Source of the DNA: Olavius algarvensis associated proteobacterium Delta 3
GTDB lineage: Bacteria; Desulfobacterota; Desulfobacteria; Desulfobacterales; CAFBRK01
DNA length: 64,000 nucleotides
Assembly (NCBI GenBank): GCA_903231505.1
Contig: CAFBRK010000169.1
Location: 1-64,000 of the forward strand
Direction: 5' to 3'
A model generated the notes under the pieces. That model did not search any database. It had not been told where the DNA came from and saw only the letters and a list, made by a program, of their open reading frames with translations. A program made the translations under genes and the position numbers. Below are positions 40,326 through 51,681 of the stretch, one piece after another (the first letter of the stretch is position 1; the number at the start of each line of letters is the position of its first letter).

Positions 40326-40509
40326 CGTCTACCTCTTTCTTGGTTGTGGTGGTTGCCATTGGTATCGATCTTAGGTCGCATGATTTACTAAAACACCAGT
40401 TTCGCGTAAAAACGCAAGCTTTATAATTCATATAGCATAAGCACACTTGATCCAGGGAAAAGTGCGCACGTCATAATATCCGACAGTTTTCTCTCATCTA
40501 CCGTTATCG

Positions 40510-41637
<1,128 letters not shown>

Positions 41638-41640
41638 CTA

Positions 41641-42072
41641 TTAATTAATTTCGGTTCTTCTCCAATTTAGTTGGAGAAGAGGGTCCAGGGATTCAAGGGT
41701 TCGAGGGTTCAAGGATTTGTTTTCTAACGATTTTATCAGCGCCTTTAGCATTCGTTCAATTGCTGCTATGTCCGTTTTTATCGCAGCCAACTCATCACCT
41801 TCGACGAGTTTTAAATCTCCTGCCAATAATATCTGGGTTTCCAGTTCACAAACTGAACCATAAGACATGTAAAGCATCCGAATGTAATCAGCGGTTGTCC
41901 TTCTTCCATATCCTTCGGCTATGTTAGATGGAATAGACACGACAGATCTTCTGATCTGTGACGTTAAGCCGTATCTTTCCTCCTTTGGGAATTTTGCTGT
42001 GATTGCATATACTTTCAAACAGAGTTCGTATGACTTTTGCCAGACATTCAACTCCTCGTATTTTTTGAGCAT
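41641..42072 (-). CDS. Four-helix-bundle protein (23S rRNA intervening-sequence protein, S23 family)
   Basis: A 143-residue S23-type protein: YEELNVWQKSYELCLKVY, FPKEERYGLTSQIRRSVVSIPSNIAEG, YIRMLYMSYGSVCELETQI, the family hallmarks. Members are found in 23S rRNA insertions and as free genes; their function is unknown. Here it lies between queA and tgt, with only 3 bp to tgt, as if inserted into the queuosine pair. Its leader and tail carry ggattcaaggg-type heptads. A decayed copy of its 5' end lies at 20890-20958. Confidence 0.9.
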   Translation of the reverse strand: MLKKYEELNVWQKSYELCLKVYAITAKFPKEERYGLTSQIRRSVVSIPSNIAEGYGRRTTADYIRMLYMSYGSVCELETQILLAGDLKLVEGDELAAIKTDIAAIERMLKALIKSLENKSLNPRTLESLDPLLQLNWRRTEIN

Positions 42073-42117
42073 TTCACTTGAATCCTTGAATCCCTGACCC
42101 CTTGAGCCCTTTCAATT

Positions 42118-43170
42118 CTAAGCAATCAGCATCGCATCCCCGTAACTGTAAAAACGGTAGCCTTCGGCAATCGCTTCCCGGTAGGCGCGAAGGACGTTCT
42201 CCCTGCCGGCAAAGGCAGAGACCAGCATGATCAACGTCGATTTGGGCAGATGAAAGTTGGTCACCAGCGCGTCCACGACGCGGAACCGGTACCCTGGATA
42301 GATGAACAGGTCGCTTTTACCGGAGCCGGCGCGGACGGCGCCGTCAACCGCTGCGGCATATTCCAGGGTCCGCACGGACGTTGACCCGACGGCGACGACC
42401 CGGCCGCCGTCTTGCTTGACGCCGGCGATTCGGGATGCGGTGGCATCGGGTATGTGAAACCATTCGCTGTACATATGGTGCTGCCGGATGTCGGCGACCT
42501 TGACGGGCCGGAACGTTCCATAGCCCACATGCAGGGTGATTCTGGCCAGTTGTACACCATTTTGTTGTAGTTTATCCAAAAGGTTGTCTGTAAAATGGAG
42601 ACCGGCTGTGGGCGCCGCCACGGCGCCTTGCCGGCAGGCATATACGGTCTGGTATGTGCGCTTGTCCTCGACGTCATCCACCCGATTGACGTAGGGCGGC
42701 AGCGGCACGTGACCAATTCGGGACAGGATGTCGGTCAACCTCCCCCGGCATTGGAAACGCAGCCGGGATACGCCGTTCCGTTTTTCGATGACCGCCGCCT
42801 GCAATTTCGGATCAAAAACCAGTCGAGAGCCCTTTTTCGGAGCACGTGAGGCTCTGACCAGGCAGTCCGTTTCAAAGAATTGGGTATCCTGATTCCGGGT
42901 TACAGCCTCTGCAACATCGAGAATCAGCACCTCAACCCGACCGCCGGTCTCTTTGGCACCGAACAGACGGACCGGAACGACTTCCGTGTCATTGACGATC
43001 AGAAGGTCTCCCGGCCTGAGAAAATCCCCGATGCCGTCGAATCGATGGTGGTCAATCCGACCTGTCGCCTTGTCCAGACGAAGGAGCCGAGATCGATCCC
43101 TCGGCGAAACCGGACGCTGGGCGATCAGTTCCTGGGGGAGATCGTAGTTGTAGTCGTCCAGGGAGTACAT
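42118..43170 (-). CDS. queA: S-adenosylmethionine:tRNA ribosyltransferase-isomerase
   Basis: A 350-residue QueA that converts preQ1-tRNA to epoxyqueuosine using the ribosyl part of SAM. It starts MYSLDDYNYDLPQELIAQRP, with RPGDLLIVNDTEVVPVRL, AAPTAGLHFTD, HVGYGTFRPV and FHLPKSTLIMLVSAFAG. The start at 43170 is set by family; no good ribosome binding site stands before it because heptad repeats fill the leader. The longer frame to 43326 is repeat sequence. Confidence 0.96.
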   Translation of the reverse strand: MYSLDDYNYDLPQELIAQRPVSPRDRSRLLRLDKATGRIDHHRFDGIGDFLRPGDLLIVNDTEVVPVRLFGAKETGGRVEVLILDVAEAVTRNQDTQFFETDCLVRASRAPKKGSRLVFDPKLQAAVIEKRNGVSRLRFQCRGRLTDILSRIGHVPLPPYVNRVDDVEDKRTYQTVYACRQGAVAAPTAGLHFTDNLLDKLQQNGVQLARITLHVGYGTFRPVKVADIRQHHMYSEWFHIPDATASRIAGVKQDGGRVVAVGSTSVRTLEYAAAVDGAVRAGSGKSDLFIYPGYRFRVVDALVTNFHLPKSTLIMLVSAFAGRENVLRAYREAIAEGYRFYSYGDAMLIA

Positions 43171-43375
43171 GCTTTGGTGTTTCGATCTTTGTGTCTCGTG
43201 GTTCTTGATTGAGTTTCGAATCTTGGGTTTCAGATGTCGGGTTTCAGGTTTCAGCATCCTTGTGGCTGTGGTGCCCCATTGAAACGGTTCAGCCACGCAT
43301 CGAAAGTAATAACGATGGTTGAACAAAATAAAAAATGATTGTACCCAATCTTATAACGTGCGAGGCGATCTTATC

Positions 43376-43513
43376 CGACACCCGACACCCGACACCTGAC
43401 ACCCGACACCCGACACCTGACACCTGACACCTCACACCTGACACCTCACACCTGACACCTGACACCTGACACCTCACACCTGACACCTCACATCCGACAC
43501 CTGACATCTCGCA
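43376..43513. repeat. Tandem seven-base satellite
   Basis: About 19 consecutive units of 7 bp, consensus GACACCT with GACACCC and CACACCT variants, between the DUF2065 stop and the queA leader. There is no spacer-repeat alternation, so it is not CRISPR. Similar but looser heptads (GGTTTCA, GGTGTCG) lie at 43225-43256, 55845-55915 and 58080-58165. Confidence 0.9.
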
Positions 43514-43708
43514 TCAGTGCACACCATTCCTTCCAAAATACACCAGCAGCAGGCCGATGCCCATCAGGGCAAAACCAAACTTACGTAGCGAACTGTCCGG
43601 GATCTCCATGACCTTCTGAACCCAGACTTTCATTTTTTCTGGAAACGCAAAATAGGGCAGCCCCTCGATGATCATTACCATCCCGATAACACTCAGAAAA
43701 TACTTCAT
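43514..43708 (-). CDS. DUF2065 family small membrane protein
   Basis: A 64-residue protein with two membrane helices, YFLSVIGMVMIIEGLPYFAF and ALMGIGLLLVYFGR, joined by a loop with the family's typical IPDSSLRKFG segment. Members (YjeT-like) are of unknown function and often lie near housekeeping genes. The start at 43708 has GAGG upstream; a start 12 bp earlier is possible. It is followed at once by the heptad satellite. Confidence 0.88.
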   Translation of the reverse strand: MKYFLSVIGMVMIIEGLPYFAFPEKMKVWVQKVMEIPDSSLRKFGFALMGIGLLLVYFGRNGVH

Positions 43709-43985
43709 GTGGCGCCTCACTCGAAAACGTCGAAATCAAAATGTATAGCCACCCCGGGATATCTTTGTCAAAACGAAAAGGCGGCCGGTCGGTTTCGCAG
43801 CGATCCCGGCTTCAGACAACCAGGCATCACGGTTCATTAAAATCCTCTAACGTTGCTGAATAGACCTTGACTATTCTCCGATAATTTTAGAGTTATACAT
43901 GTTTAAATCCGAGATCCCCCTGGCTGAATGTGGAATTATAGGAGGGACCACTTGGGAAACTATAAGGATCAGGTGGATGCGTCCC

Positions 43986-45416
43986 ATGGCGTTTGAATCT
44001 GTCATCGGGTTGGAAATTCATGCCCAGCTGAAAACACATACCAAGATATTCTGCGGTTGTTCCACTGAATTCGGCGCCCCGCCGAACACCCATGTCTGTC
44101 CGGTATGTCTGGGAATGCCGGGAGTGCTGCCGGTGCTCAACAAACAGGTCGTCGAATATACGCTCCGGATGGCCCTGGCAACCCGTTGCACGATCGGCAG
44201 GCAGAGCCGGTTTGCCCGCAAGAACTATTTTTATCCGGATCTGCCCAAGGGATACCAGATATCCCAGTACGAGCTGCCCATTGCCGAGCACGGTTTTGTG
44301 GACATCGACGTCGCGGATGAGAAAAAGCGGATTGGCATTACCCGTATCCACATGGAAGAAGATGCCGGCAAGCTTGTCCACGATCCGGATCGCCCTGTCA
44401 GCCGCGTCGATTTCAATCGGACCGGTGTGCCTCTGATGGAAATCGTCAGTGAGCCGGATCTGCGGTCACCCGAAGAGGCCGGTGCCTACCTGAGAAAACT
44501 TCGGACCCTCCTGCGGTACCTTGAAATCAGTGACGGCAATATGGAGGAAGGAAGCTTCCGTTGCGATGCCAACGTGTCGATTCGGCCCCGGGGTGCGGAG
44601 GTCTTGGGTACCCGAACGGAGCTGAAGAACCTGAATTCCTTCAAGCATGTGGAAAATGCATTGCATTTCGAGATCCGCAGGCAGCAGGCGATTCTCGGCG
44701 AGGGGAAAGACGTGGTTCAGGAAACCCGGCTGTGGGACCAGGAAAGGAACCGAACGGTGTCCATGCGGGGCAAGGAAGAAGCCCATGATTACCGGTATTT
44801 TCCGGATCCGGACCTCCTTCCGCTGGTGATCGACGACCGCTGGATTGAAACGGTCCGCAGGGGGCTTCCCGAGCTTCCGGATGAAAAACGGGATCGCTTC
44901 ATATCCGATTACCACCTGCCGCCCTATGACGCCGATCTGCTCACGGCCAGCCGCGAGCTTGCAGAATACTTTGAGGCATGCGCCCGATCCGGACTCCATC
45001 CGAAAAAGATCAGCAATTGGATCATGGGACCCCTTATCGGGCTGCTGAATGCGGAAGGCAAAACCATTGCCGATTCGCCGGTATCGCCCGAGAGCCTTGC
45101 CGACCTGGTCCGATTGATCGATGATGATATCATCAGCGGCAAGATTGCCAAGACCGTGTTTGACGACATGGCCCGCACCGGGACATCCCCGAAAACCATT
45201 GTCGAGGAAAAGGGCCTTGTCCAGGTTACCGACACGGCAGCCATCGCGGCGGCGGTGGATCAGGTCCTCGCCGACTCGGCAAAAGAGGTCGAGGCGTACA
45301 AGGGCGGAAAGACCAAACTGCTCGGTTTTTTTGTTGGGCAGGTTATGAAAGAGACCCGGGGCAAAGCGAATCCGAAACTGGTCAACGAGATTCTGCGACA
45401 GAAACTGGGGGGATAA
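43986..45416 (+). CDS. gatB: Asp/Glu-tRNA amidotransferase subunit B
   Basis: A 476-residue GatB, kinase-like subunit of the transamidosome that converts Asp-tRNA-Asn or Glu-tRNA-Gln. It has [29 protein letters not shown] (zinc cysteines), [29 protein letters not shown] and the C-terminal YqeY-like tail. The start at 43986 suits the family; ATG 43977 with AAGGA is an alternative. It lies apart from gatCA at 56-58 kb. Because glnS is present, the Asn route may be the main use. Confidence 0.96.
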   Translation: MAFESVIGLEIHAQLKTHTKIFCGCSTEFGAPPNTHVCPVCLGMPGVLPVLNKQVVEYTLRMALATRCTIGRQSRFARKNYFYPDLPKGYQISQYELPIAEHGFVDIDVADEKKRIGITRIHMEEDAGKLVHDPDRPVSRVDFNRTGVPLMEIVSEPDLRSPEEAGAYLRKLRTLLRYLEISDGNMEEGSFRCDANVSIRPRGAEVLGTRTELKNLNSFKHVENALHFEIRRQQAILGEGKDVVQETRLWDQERNRTVSMRGKEEAHDYRYFPDPDLLPLVIDDRWIETVRRGLPELPDEKRDRFISDYHLPPYDADLLTASRELAEYFEACARSGLHPKKISNWIMGPLIGLLNAEGKTIADSPVSPESLADLVRLIDDDIISGKIAKTVFDDMARTGTSPKTIVEEKGLVQVTDTAAIAAAVDQVLADSAKEVEAYKGGKTKLLGFFVGQVMKETRGKANPKLVNEILRQKLGG

Positions 45417-45432
45417 ACACCATGGGTGTGCA

Positions 45433-45465
45433 CCGGAATCCGTTGAAATGGATTCCGGATTATTG
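45433..45465 (+). terminator. Intrinsic terminator after gatB
   Basis: A 9-bp perfect stem CCGGAATCC (45433-45441) / GGATTCCGG (45450-45458), followed by attattgttttt. It is 16 bp after the gatB stop. Confidence 0.82.
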
Positions 45466-45599
45466 TTTTTCGGATTTATAAACAAAGTTAAGGGTGCGGA
45501 AATTGTCCATTCTGTCACCCCCACCGCACCTCCCCCATCAAGGGGGAGGACGTTATGTTCCCTCCCCTGGAGGGAGGGATTCAAAGGGAGGGGGCACCC

Positions 45600-47264
45600 T
45601 TGAGAGAGAAAAAACGACGACATAGATGGATCATTCCGGCCGTGATATTGGCCGCGACCTGTTGCGTGGTACTGCCGGCAGCGAGCGAAGATTTAAAAAC
45701 CGTGGCGATATTTCCGTTTCAGATCAATTCTGAAAAGGACCTTTCATTTCTTCAGAAAGGCATTGTCGACATGCTCTCCAGCCGGCTGGCCCAGTCGGGC
45801 AACGTGGCCGTCATCAGTCGCCAGAAGACGGAACAGGCGCTTGCCGATGCGGACGGTCCCATGGAAATGGGCCTGGCGCGAAGCATCGGTCGGAAGCTGG
45901 GTGCCGACTACGTGCTCTTTGGAAGTCTGACGGTCTTTGGCAACAGCGCGAGTATCGACGCGAAAATGCTCGATGTCGGAGGTGACGCAGAACCGGTCGC
46001 CGTTTTTACCCAGAGTGAGCTGGGGCAGGTCATTACCGAAATCAACCAGTTTGCCATCGAGATCAACGAAAAGGTCTTCGGGCGCGGCCCGGTTGCCGCA
46101 ACGCCGGCGGCGCCAGCCGGACCGCCGGCGCCGGCAGACGCGCCACCGGCCAAAGAACCCACCCCTGAAATTTATGCCCACCCGGAAAAATTGATCCCGG
46201 GTGGATTCAGCGCCGATGCCGCCGCGCCCGGGGATTCGGGGCGGTTTGGAGGGACTCAACGGTTCTGGAAAAGCCGAAATTTCAACCATGCCATCAACGG
46301 CCTGGCATTGGGGGACGTGGACGGAGACGGCAAAATCGAAACGGTGATCGCATCGCCAAACCGCGTTTTGGTATACCGATACGATGAAAAGCGATTTTTT
46401 GAAGTGGCAACCGTCGATCGGGTGAAATTCGAGAATATCGTCGGGCTTGACGTCGCCGACATCAACGGAAACGGTATTCCAGAGATTTTCGTTTCCGCAC
46501 TCAACGCCCAGCGGAGCGGCCTTGCCTCCAAGGTACTGGAGTATGACGGCAGCGGATTCCGGGCACTGGTCAAAGATGCGGCTCACTACTTCCGGGTGTG
46601 CGAACTTCCGGCCCGTGGCAGCGTCCTTTTCGGCCAGCGCCAGAGGCAAAGCGATACGCCCTTTTCCAGTGCGGTCTATGAGATGACCTGGGAGGGAAAT
46701 GGCTATGTTACCCAGAATCGCGTTCTGCCGACGAGAAAGGCCAATCTTCTCGGCTTTACCATGGGGGACCCGATGAACAGCGGGCAGGAGACGGTGCTTG
46801 CCTTTGACCCGAGCGACAACCTCCGGCTTCTCGAACTGTCGGGCAGTGAACTCTGGACCAGCGGTAGCAGGTTCGGCGGCAGCACGCTGTTTCTGAACAT
46901 GCCGAAAAATGATAGAGGCCAGATCCAGAACAAAAAATACCTGCCGATGCGGGTTCAGATCGTGGACATCGAGGGAGACGGCGAGTATGAAGTGGTGTCG
47001 GTCAACAATAAGGAGGTCGCGGGAGGGCGGCTGTCTCAGTTTCGCCTCTACACCCGGACCGAGATGCTCATCATGTCATGGGACGGGGTCGGCCTGGCCC
47101 CGGTCTGGAAGACCCGGAGACTCTCCGGAATGATTCGCGATTTTGCGGTGGGCGACTTTGATAACGACGGCAAGAACGAGCTGATAGGGGCGCTGATCTC
47201 AAAGGAGGGAACCACCGTCGGCGTGAAAGGCAAATCGGCTGTCATCGCGATTGATTTCAACTAA
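45600..47264 (+). CDS. Secreted protein with TolB/FlgO-like N-domain and FG-GAP (VCBS) repeats
   Basis: From a TTG at 45600 the product is 554 residues with an ideal signal peptide (KKRRHRW, then WIIPAVILAATCCVVLPAAS). Residues 32-130 resemble TolB-N/FlgO-type domains (VAIFPFQ, LGADYVLFGSLTVFG). An Ala/Pro linker follows, then a beta-propeller-like part with calcium-binding FG-GAP motifs DVDGDGKIE, DINGNGIPE, DIEGDGEYE and DFDNDGKNE. The TTG start is preferred to ATG 45555, which would put a repeat-derived stretch before the signal peptide. The ribosome binding site GGGAGGGGG lies in a G-rich intergenic repeat. Exported, role unknown. Confidence 0.8.
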   Translation: MREKKRRHRWIIPAVILAATCCVVLPAASEDLKTVAIFPFQINSEKDLSFLQKGIVDMLSSRLAQSGNVAVISRQKTEQALADADGPMEMGLARSIGRKLGADYVLFGSLTVFGNSASIDAKMLDVGGDAEPVAVFTQSELGQVITEINQFAIEINEKVFGRGPVAATPAAPAGPPAPADAPPAKEPTPEIYAHPEKLIPGGFSADAAAPGDSGRFGGTQRFWKSRNFNHAINGLALGDVDGDGKIETVIASPNRVLVYRYDEKRFFEVATVDRVKFENIVGLDVADINGNGIPEIFVSALNAQRSGLASKVLEYDGSGFRALVKDAAHYFRVCELPARGSVLFGQRQRQSDTPFSSAVYEMTWEGNGYVTQNRVLPTRKANLLGFTMGDPMNSGQETVLAFDPSDNLRLLELSGSELWTSGSRFGGSTLFLNMPKNDRGQIQNKKYLPMRVQIVDIEGDGEYEVVSVNNKEVAGGRLSQFRLYTRTEMLIMSWDGVGLAPVWKTRRLSGMIRDFAVGDFDNDGKNELIGALISKEGTTVGVKGKSAVIAIDFN

Positions 47265-47339
47265 TCAGGCTGCGGCGAATTGTTTACATCCCGCCGTGAA
47301 AACCCGAACCCCGGAGCCAGAGTGTGGATTCGGAACGGC

Positions 47340-47440
47340 GAGGCTCAAATAGTTTGCGCGCCTTTTCGGCCCGGATCTGCGATGTTTACCCGTCGTTTTT
47401 GTGGCGGGCTCGGTTACGGTGCAACGGGGCATTTTCCACT
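47340..47440. repeat. Second copy of the interspersed repeat seen at 75-160
   Basis: 47340-47384 matches 75-119 with one difference. After a 24-base extra stretch (tttacccgtcgtttttgtggcggg) the match resumes as ctcggttacggtgcaacggg, so the copies differ by a small indel. Both lie in gaps next to gene ends. No open frame of note. Confidence 0.65.
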
Positions 47441-47516
47441 GCCACTGTGCCTCGCACGGGAGGGGGTGAACTGATGCATCCCGCTATTGGAGAAAAGCGC
47501 TCTGTTTTGGAAACAT

Positions 47517-47625
47517 CATAATTGGGATTGTCATCATTCAGTGCGGGGACAACGTGATATTGGGCAGTCCCGCTGAATGATTCATCGCTCCCTCCAATCG
47601 GAACATATTTATCGCAAGGCCTATA
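47517..47625. mobile_element. Miniature relative of the MITE-like elements
   Basis: The right end aatcggaacatatttatcgcaaggcctatag closely matches the right end of the type A elements. The left end ataattgggattgtcatcatt resembles their left end. The core is only about 50 bp and holds an ATTCAG...GGGGAC / GTCCCGCTGAAT inverted repeat. It abuts the porin terminator. Confidence 0.5.
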
Positions 47626-47630
47626 GAAAC

Positions 47631-47664
47631 AAAAAAGCCCGGGGCAAACGCCCCGGGCTTTTTC
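47631..47664 (-). terminator. Intrinsic terminator after the porin gene
   Basis: Stem GCCCGGGGC (47637-47645) / GCCCCGGGC (47650-47658), loop AAAC, flanked by A6 and T5. On the minus strand it follows the porin gene stop by about 40 bp. Confidence 0.92.
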
Positions 47665-47700
47665 GTTCTTGGTGATTAAGTGCTCTACAGAAAGACCCGA

Positions 47701-48864
47701 CTAGAAGTTGATCTGGGTTTTGAAGCCGTAGTACATTTGTGAGCCCAGTTTCGTGTCCGTGGCACCGGTGACCTTCAGGTCGCCGAAATCGTAATTGCCG
47801 ACTTCCGGAACGATGAATACACCGTCTGCCAGGGTAATCGGCAGCTGGACGTAGTACGTCATGACGGTTTTCTCGGTCTTGATTCCAGATACATCGACTT
47901 CACTCGCCGAGTAGCCGATACCGAGTTCCAGGCCGAGTATGTCATTGAACGAAAAGCCCGCCATCAAAAGGCCGCCCATATTCGAGGCATCCTCATAATC
48001 CGTGCCGTTCCATACCGGATTCAAGTAGGCGGAGCCGGCCGGAGCGCCGGCGGTAGCCGTGGTGGCACCGTACTGGGTGGGGTTTTGTGCGGTGTAGATA
48101 TTGGCTTTCAGGGTGACCATGCTCCACGAATAGGCGCCACCCAGGCCCACCACGTAGGAGGTGATGGCCTTGCCGTTGTCAGCCGCATCGGCTGCATCAT
48201 AGGTCTGGTAGCCGCTGTAGATCTGGGCGAACCATGCGTCGCCTTTAAAGCGGTAGCTGAGCTCGATCTTCGGCAATGTGACGTCGGTTTCCGTCACACC
48301 AGGCTGTCCAAAGAGAGATGTCGTTGTGGTTGATACGACGGTGCCCGGAGCAGCAGGGGCGGTTGACACGGTCGTCGATGTCAATGCAGCAACCGTCGGA
48401 GAGACGAGTGCGAACTTGAAATCGCCCATGCCCGCGGCGAACTTGAGCTGGAGCATCGGCTGACGGCCGGCATAGAACTCACCACCGTTCAAAAGGCCGT
48501 TGTCCCCATTGTACACCTGGTTGGAGAGCAGCAGGGTGACCGGGGTATAGGTCTGGCCGACCAGAAGCTCGCCACTGCCGAAGTTCCAGGTACCGAACAG
48601 TTTCCGGACATTGACGCCGGTGCCGTACTCAAAGCCGCCGCCCACACTGCCGGATTGCACGGTGGCGCCGATCCGGGAGTTGCCCTGGAGAGTATGGGTC
48701 AGGTCCGTATCATCGTTGAGGGTCCCGTTGGCTTCCTTGTCTATGTTGGTATAAAACGTGGTCATACGGGCACTGCCGTAAAAATTCCAGTCTGCTGCCA
48801 CGGCGCGCCCGACAAACACAAACGCCAGGGCAACAACTGCCATAGAAACATAGAGTTTCTTCAT
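47701..48864 (-). CDS. Outer-membrane porin-like beta-barrel protein
   Basis: A 387-residue protein with a clear signal peptide (MKKLYVSMAVVALAFVFVGRAVA, cleaved before ADWNFYG), alternating aromatic/hydrophobic strands, Gly/Asn/Thr-rich loops and a C-terminal aromatic strand YYGFKTQINF. Residues 150-180 carry a Thr/Ala-rich loop. This is the pattern of sulfate-reducer porins of the DUF3373/porin type. AAGGAGGAAAAA precedes the start, and its own strong terminator follows, fitting a highly expressed single gene. Substrate unknown. Confidence 0.88.
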   Translation of the reverse strand: MKKLYVSMAVVALAFVFVGRAVAADWNFYGSARMTTFYTNIDKEANGTLNDDTDLTHTLQGNSRIGATVQSGSVGGGFEYGTGVNVRKLFGTWNFGSGELLVGQTYTPVTLLLSNQVYNGDNGLLNGGEFYAGRQPMLQLKFAAGMGDFKFALVSPTVAALTSTTVSTAPAAPGTVVSTTTTSLFGQPGVTETDVTLPKIELSYRFKGDAWFAQIYSGYQTYDAADAADNGKAITSYVVGLGGAYSWSMVTLKANIYTAQNPTQYGATTATAGAPAGSAYLNPVWNGTDYEDASNMGGLLMAGFSFNDILGLELGIGYSASEVDVSGIKTEKTVMTYYVQLPITLADGVFIVPEVGNYDFGDLKVTGATDTKLGSQMYYGFKTQINF

Positions 48865-49195
48865 CGTGTTTTTCCTCCTTAACGAACATGAATATGATAA
48901 TTTCAGCTGAAACTAAACCCGAAAAACTCGATCACACGCTCTTTTTCCCGCATCACCTCCTTATGCGTAAAAGGGTCTCTGTTTAATTGGCAGATCCGCA
49001 CCAATCCAGCATTTACATCGAATAACCGGCGGATCACGCGAACCTTTATCAAGCGATCCCTGAATTGTCAAGTTTTTTTCCGATCTGAGGCGTTATATAT
49101 TTCCAATCAAATCCGTACCTTCTTTACCGTTTCGCTTTTCATCACGGTGGTGGATCACCGGTCCTGAAAAATGGCCCGGCAGCGAATCCGGTTGT
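48865..49195. promoter_or_regulatory. Upstream region of the porin gene
   Basis: 331 bp with no gene. It should hold the porin promoter (minus strand). I see AT-rich segments around 49060-49110 but no clear consensus boxes. Confidence 0.35.
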
Positions 49196-49406
49196 TTTAG
49201 AGCAATCGTCAGGATCCCGTTCCGATGTGTGGATTGTTGCCGCGGCTGAACGTTGCCGATTCACCGGTATCGGTATCGACTTCGAAGTTGAAAATTCAGT
49301 CACGATTCCGATACCGAACATGCCCTTATCCGGACGCCTCCGAAACGGTATCCGGTGAACAGAAACCCACGATGTTCAGGCGGAACATCGTTTTGGCGGC
49401 GGTTAT
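49196..49406. mobile_element. MITE-like element, type B, copy 1
   Basis: The left end tttagagcaatcgtcagg...cgttccgatg and right end gttcaggcggaacatcgttttggcggcggttata echo the type A ends. The core (gtggattgttg, cgcggctgaacgttgc, cggtatcggtatcgacttcgaagttg, cgattccgataccg, gaaacggtatccgg) recurs at 53663-53911. Non-coding. Confidence 0.65.
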
Positions 49407-49777
49407 AACCGACCGCCTTGGGCCGGGCGCTGTTCTCTTCCCATGGCACAGCGGTCTCCGGACACGTGTGCACACGCCCCGCGGTGGCGGTGCGTGCGAT
49501 TGGTAACCGATGCATCGCCGGTTCGCCGGAGGTCCTCCCCTGAAAAGCTTTGTGCATGGGCAATCGGCGAAACCTCTGTGACATTTCGCATATTATCGTT
49601 TGACTTTTATGAGGTTCTTTTTTAGAGAAATATTTAATTATTAATTTATATTCAGTCATTGTTATTATTTATATTCAGCCATTGCCCGCCATTCTTTTCA
49701 GCGTCTCGACGATAGAAGCATCGCAAGCTGTGAATAGAACATACTGCCTACCATATTCTCAACAGGAGGAGGGAACC

Positions 49778-51065
49778 ATGAAACGGGTTGGCATCATTTT
49801 TTGTGCACTCTTGCTGATATTGTCTGTTCCATCGGTGCTCCTTGCGGGCGGGTACGTCAACAAGAGCAATCTGAGCGTGGAGTATTTGCGGACCTTGAAC
49901 CGCCAGGCGGCCACCGATTATGCGGACATCGTGGAATTCAACCCGGCCGGGACGGTGAAGCTGAAAGATGGGTTCACGCTCAACCTGTCGTTTCAGGACC
50001 AGATGCTCAAGGTCAAGAACACGTCCAATCCCGGCGGCACCGAATACGAGTCGGATAAACCGCAGTACATCCCGGCACTCTATGCCGTATACAAAAAGAA
50101 CCAATGGGCCGGCTTTTTCGGGTTCAATGTACCCCTGGGCGGCGGCAGTGTGGAGTTCGATCAGGGAAACGCCACCACTCTCCGCGGAGGCGCCGGAATA
50201 GCGGCGAATGTTCTTGCTGCTACCGGCCAGGTGACCACCATCAGCGACATGAAGTTGGAAGCCCAAAGCTTTGGTCTCGGCTTCACCCTCGGTGGGGCGT
50301 ACCAAATTCAACGACCTGGTTTCCATGTCCCTGGCCGCCCGTTATGTCGACGCAAAGAAGGAGCAGCAGGCGAGAATCGGGATGACACCGATCTTCGGTG
50401 GACTTGTTGATCCGACGGCAACCGTGAATCTTCAGCTGGACGAAGCCAAGGGTTGGGGAGGCGTGATCGGCCTGGATTTCTTTCCGAAGGAATGGCTGAC
50501 CATCGGATTGACCTATCAGTCACGGATAGCTCTTGAATATGACGTAACGTACGATTCCGGCACCAATGCAAACGGGTTTGCGCTGTTAAACCAATCCGGT
50601 TTCACCGATGGGGGAACGGTCCGCTCGGATCTGCCGGCCCTTTTCGGCGCCGGTGTCAATATCCAGGCGACCCAAAAATTGCGTTACGAGGCAAGTTTCC
50701 GGTATTATTTTAACCGGGATGCCGATCTGGGAAAAACTCAGGGCGGGGAGGCGCTCTCAGATAAAATCAGCGACAGCATCGAATTCGGCATCGCCTTCGA
50801 GTATGCGTTCATGCCCAAACTGAAGGGGAGCCTCGGCTATCTCTACTCGGGTGTTGGCGGAAACGTCGACTTCATGACGCCGGAACTTCCCGAACTGGAT
50901 GCCAACACATTTGCCGGCGGCATTGCCTGGGAAGTCATCCGCGACCTGGACCTGCAGTTTGCCGGAGGCATGGCCACCTATCGCGGGCAGACCACGTCGA
51001 GCGGGGCGATTTCCTATGACCGGAATGTCCCGTTTCTGTCCTTCGGTGTTCAATACACGTTCTAG
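49778..51065 (+). pseudogene. FadL/OmpP1-type outer-membrane transport protein, frameshifted
   Basis: Read across one frame change this is a complete FadL-family barrel of about 428 residues. It has a signal peptide (MKRVGIIFCALLLILSVPSVLLAGG), DIVEFNPAGTVKLKDGF (the typical NPA motif near the N-terminus), and a C-terminal strand FLSFGVQYTF. The frame shifts near 50305-50312: upstream it reads FTLGGAY and downstream KFNDLVSMSLAARY, so one extra C in tac-c-aaattc explains it. All else is intact, so it is a fresh mutation or a sequence error. FadL proteins take hydrophobic substrates across the outer membrane. AGGAGGAGGGA precedes the start, and a terminator follows. Confidence 0.85.
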
Positions 51066-51186
51066 GGCATAACGGCGTCCAAACGCAGTACGTCTAAAAC
51101 CGGAACCAAACGCCTGCCGGGGTACCGGAGCCGGACCCCAGGTGATTAACGGCGCGTTTCGGAGTGCAGGAGGTTCCACCATATTC

Positions 51187-51218
51187 AAAAGGACCGGGAA
51201 CACCCACCCGGTCCTTTT
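51187..51218 (+). terminator. Intrinsic terminator after the FadL-type gene
   Basis: A 12-bp stem AAAAGGACCGGG (51187-51198) / CCCGGTCCTTTT (51207-51218), loop aacaccca, with the U-tract inside the right arm. It stands 120 bp after the stop. Confidence 0.88.
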
Positions 51219-51244
51219 ATATTTGGTGCGCATGTCAGAAATCC

Positions 51245-51450
51245 ATTAGGATGGTCGGAATTCACGCGGGCCGGAACGGGTGGCGTCATGGGGATCGGTA
51301 TCGTTCCCGGAGAGGGTCATCCTGTCTCGATTCCGATTCCGATAGCGATCCCGACGCCGAGCCCGTCGATGGCTGCATTTGCTCCAGTCGGTGTTCTGTC
51401 GGTCGAAGACTCGATGTTCAACCGGAACGTCGTTATGGTAATTACCATCG
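51245..51450. mobile_element. MITE-like element, type B, degenerate copy
   Basis: The segment catcctgtctcgattccg with tagcgatcccgac (51318-51354) matches 53779-53813, and gttcaaccggaacgtcgttatggtaatta (51417-51445) matches the common right end. The ends are eroded. The remaining part of 51066-51681 has no gene; 51577-51615 is the third copy of the glnS-upstream repeat. Confidence 0.5.
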
Positions 51451-51681
51451 CCGTGCGGTTTGGGGTGAAACGCCGGACAGGCGGCTTTGCTTTTTGATTC
51501 GGATCTCTGGTATAGCCTGCTCTAAGCTGAGCAGGTGATGTGCGCATCTACAGTGACGCTCCCTGCAGCCCCGGTTAGCGGGAGTTCCGCTTTGCACCGC
51601 CATGCTGCGGGGAACAAGCGAGGTGAACACCATGGCCGGATCCCATCGAATCCGGATGACACCTTTAGCCCGGACCATTGA

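Noticed and set aside
43376..43513. Possible CRISPR array
   Set aside because: The unit is seven bases with no spacers; it is a simple tandem repeat.
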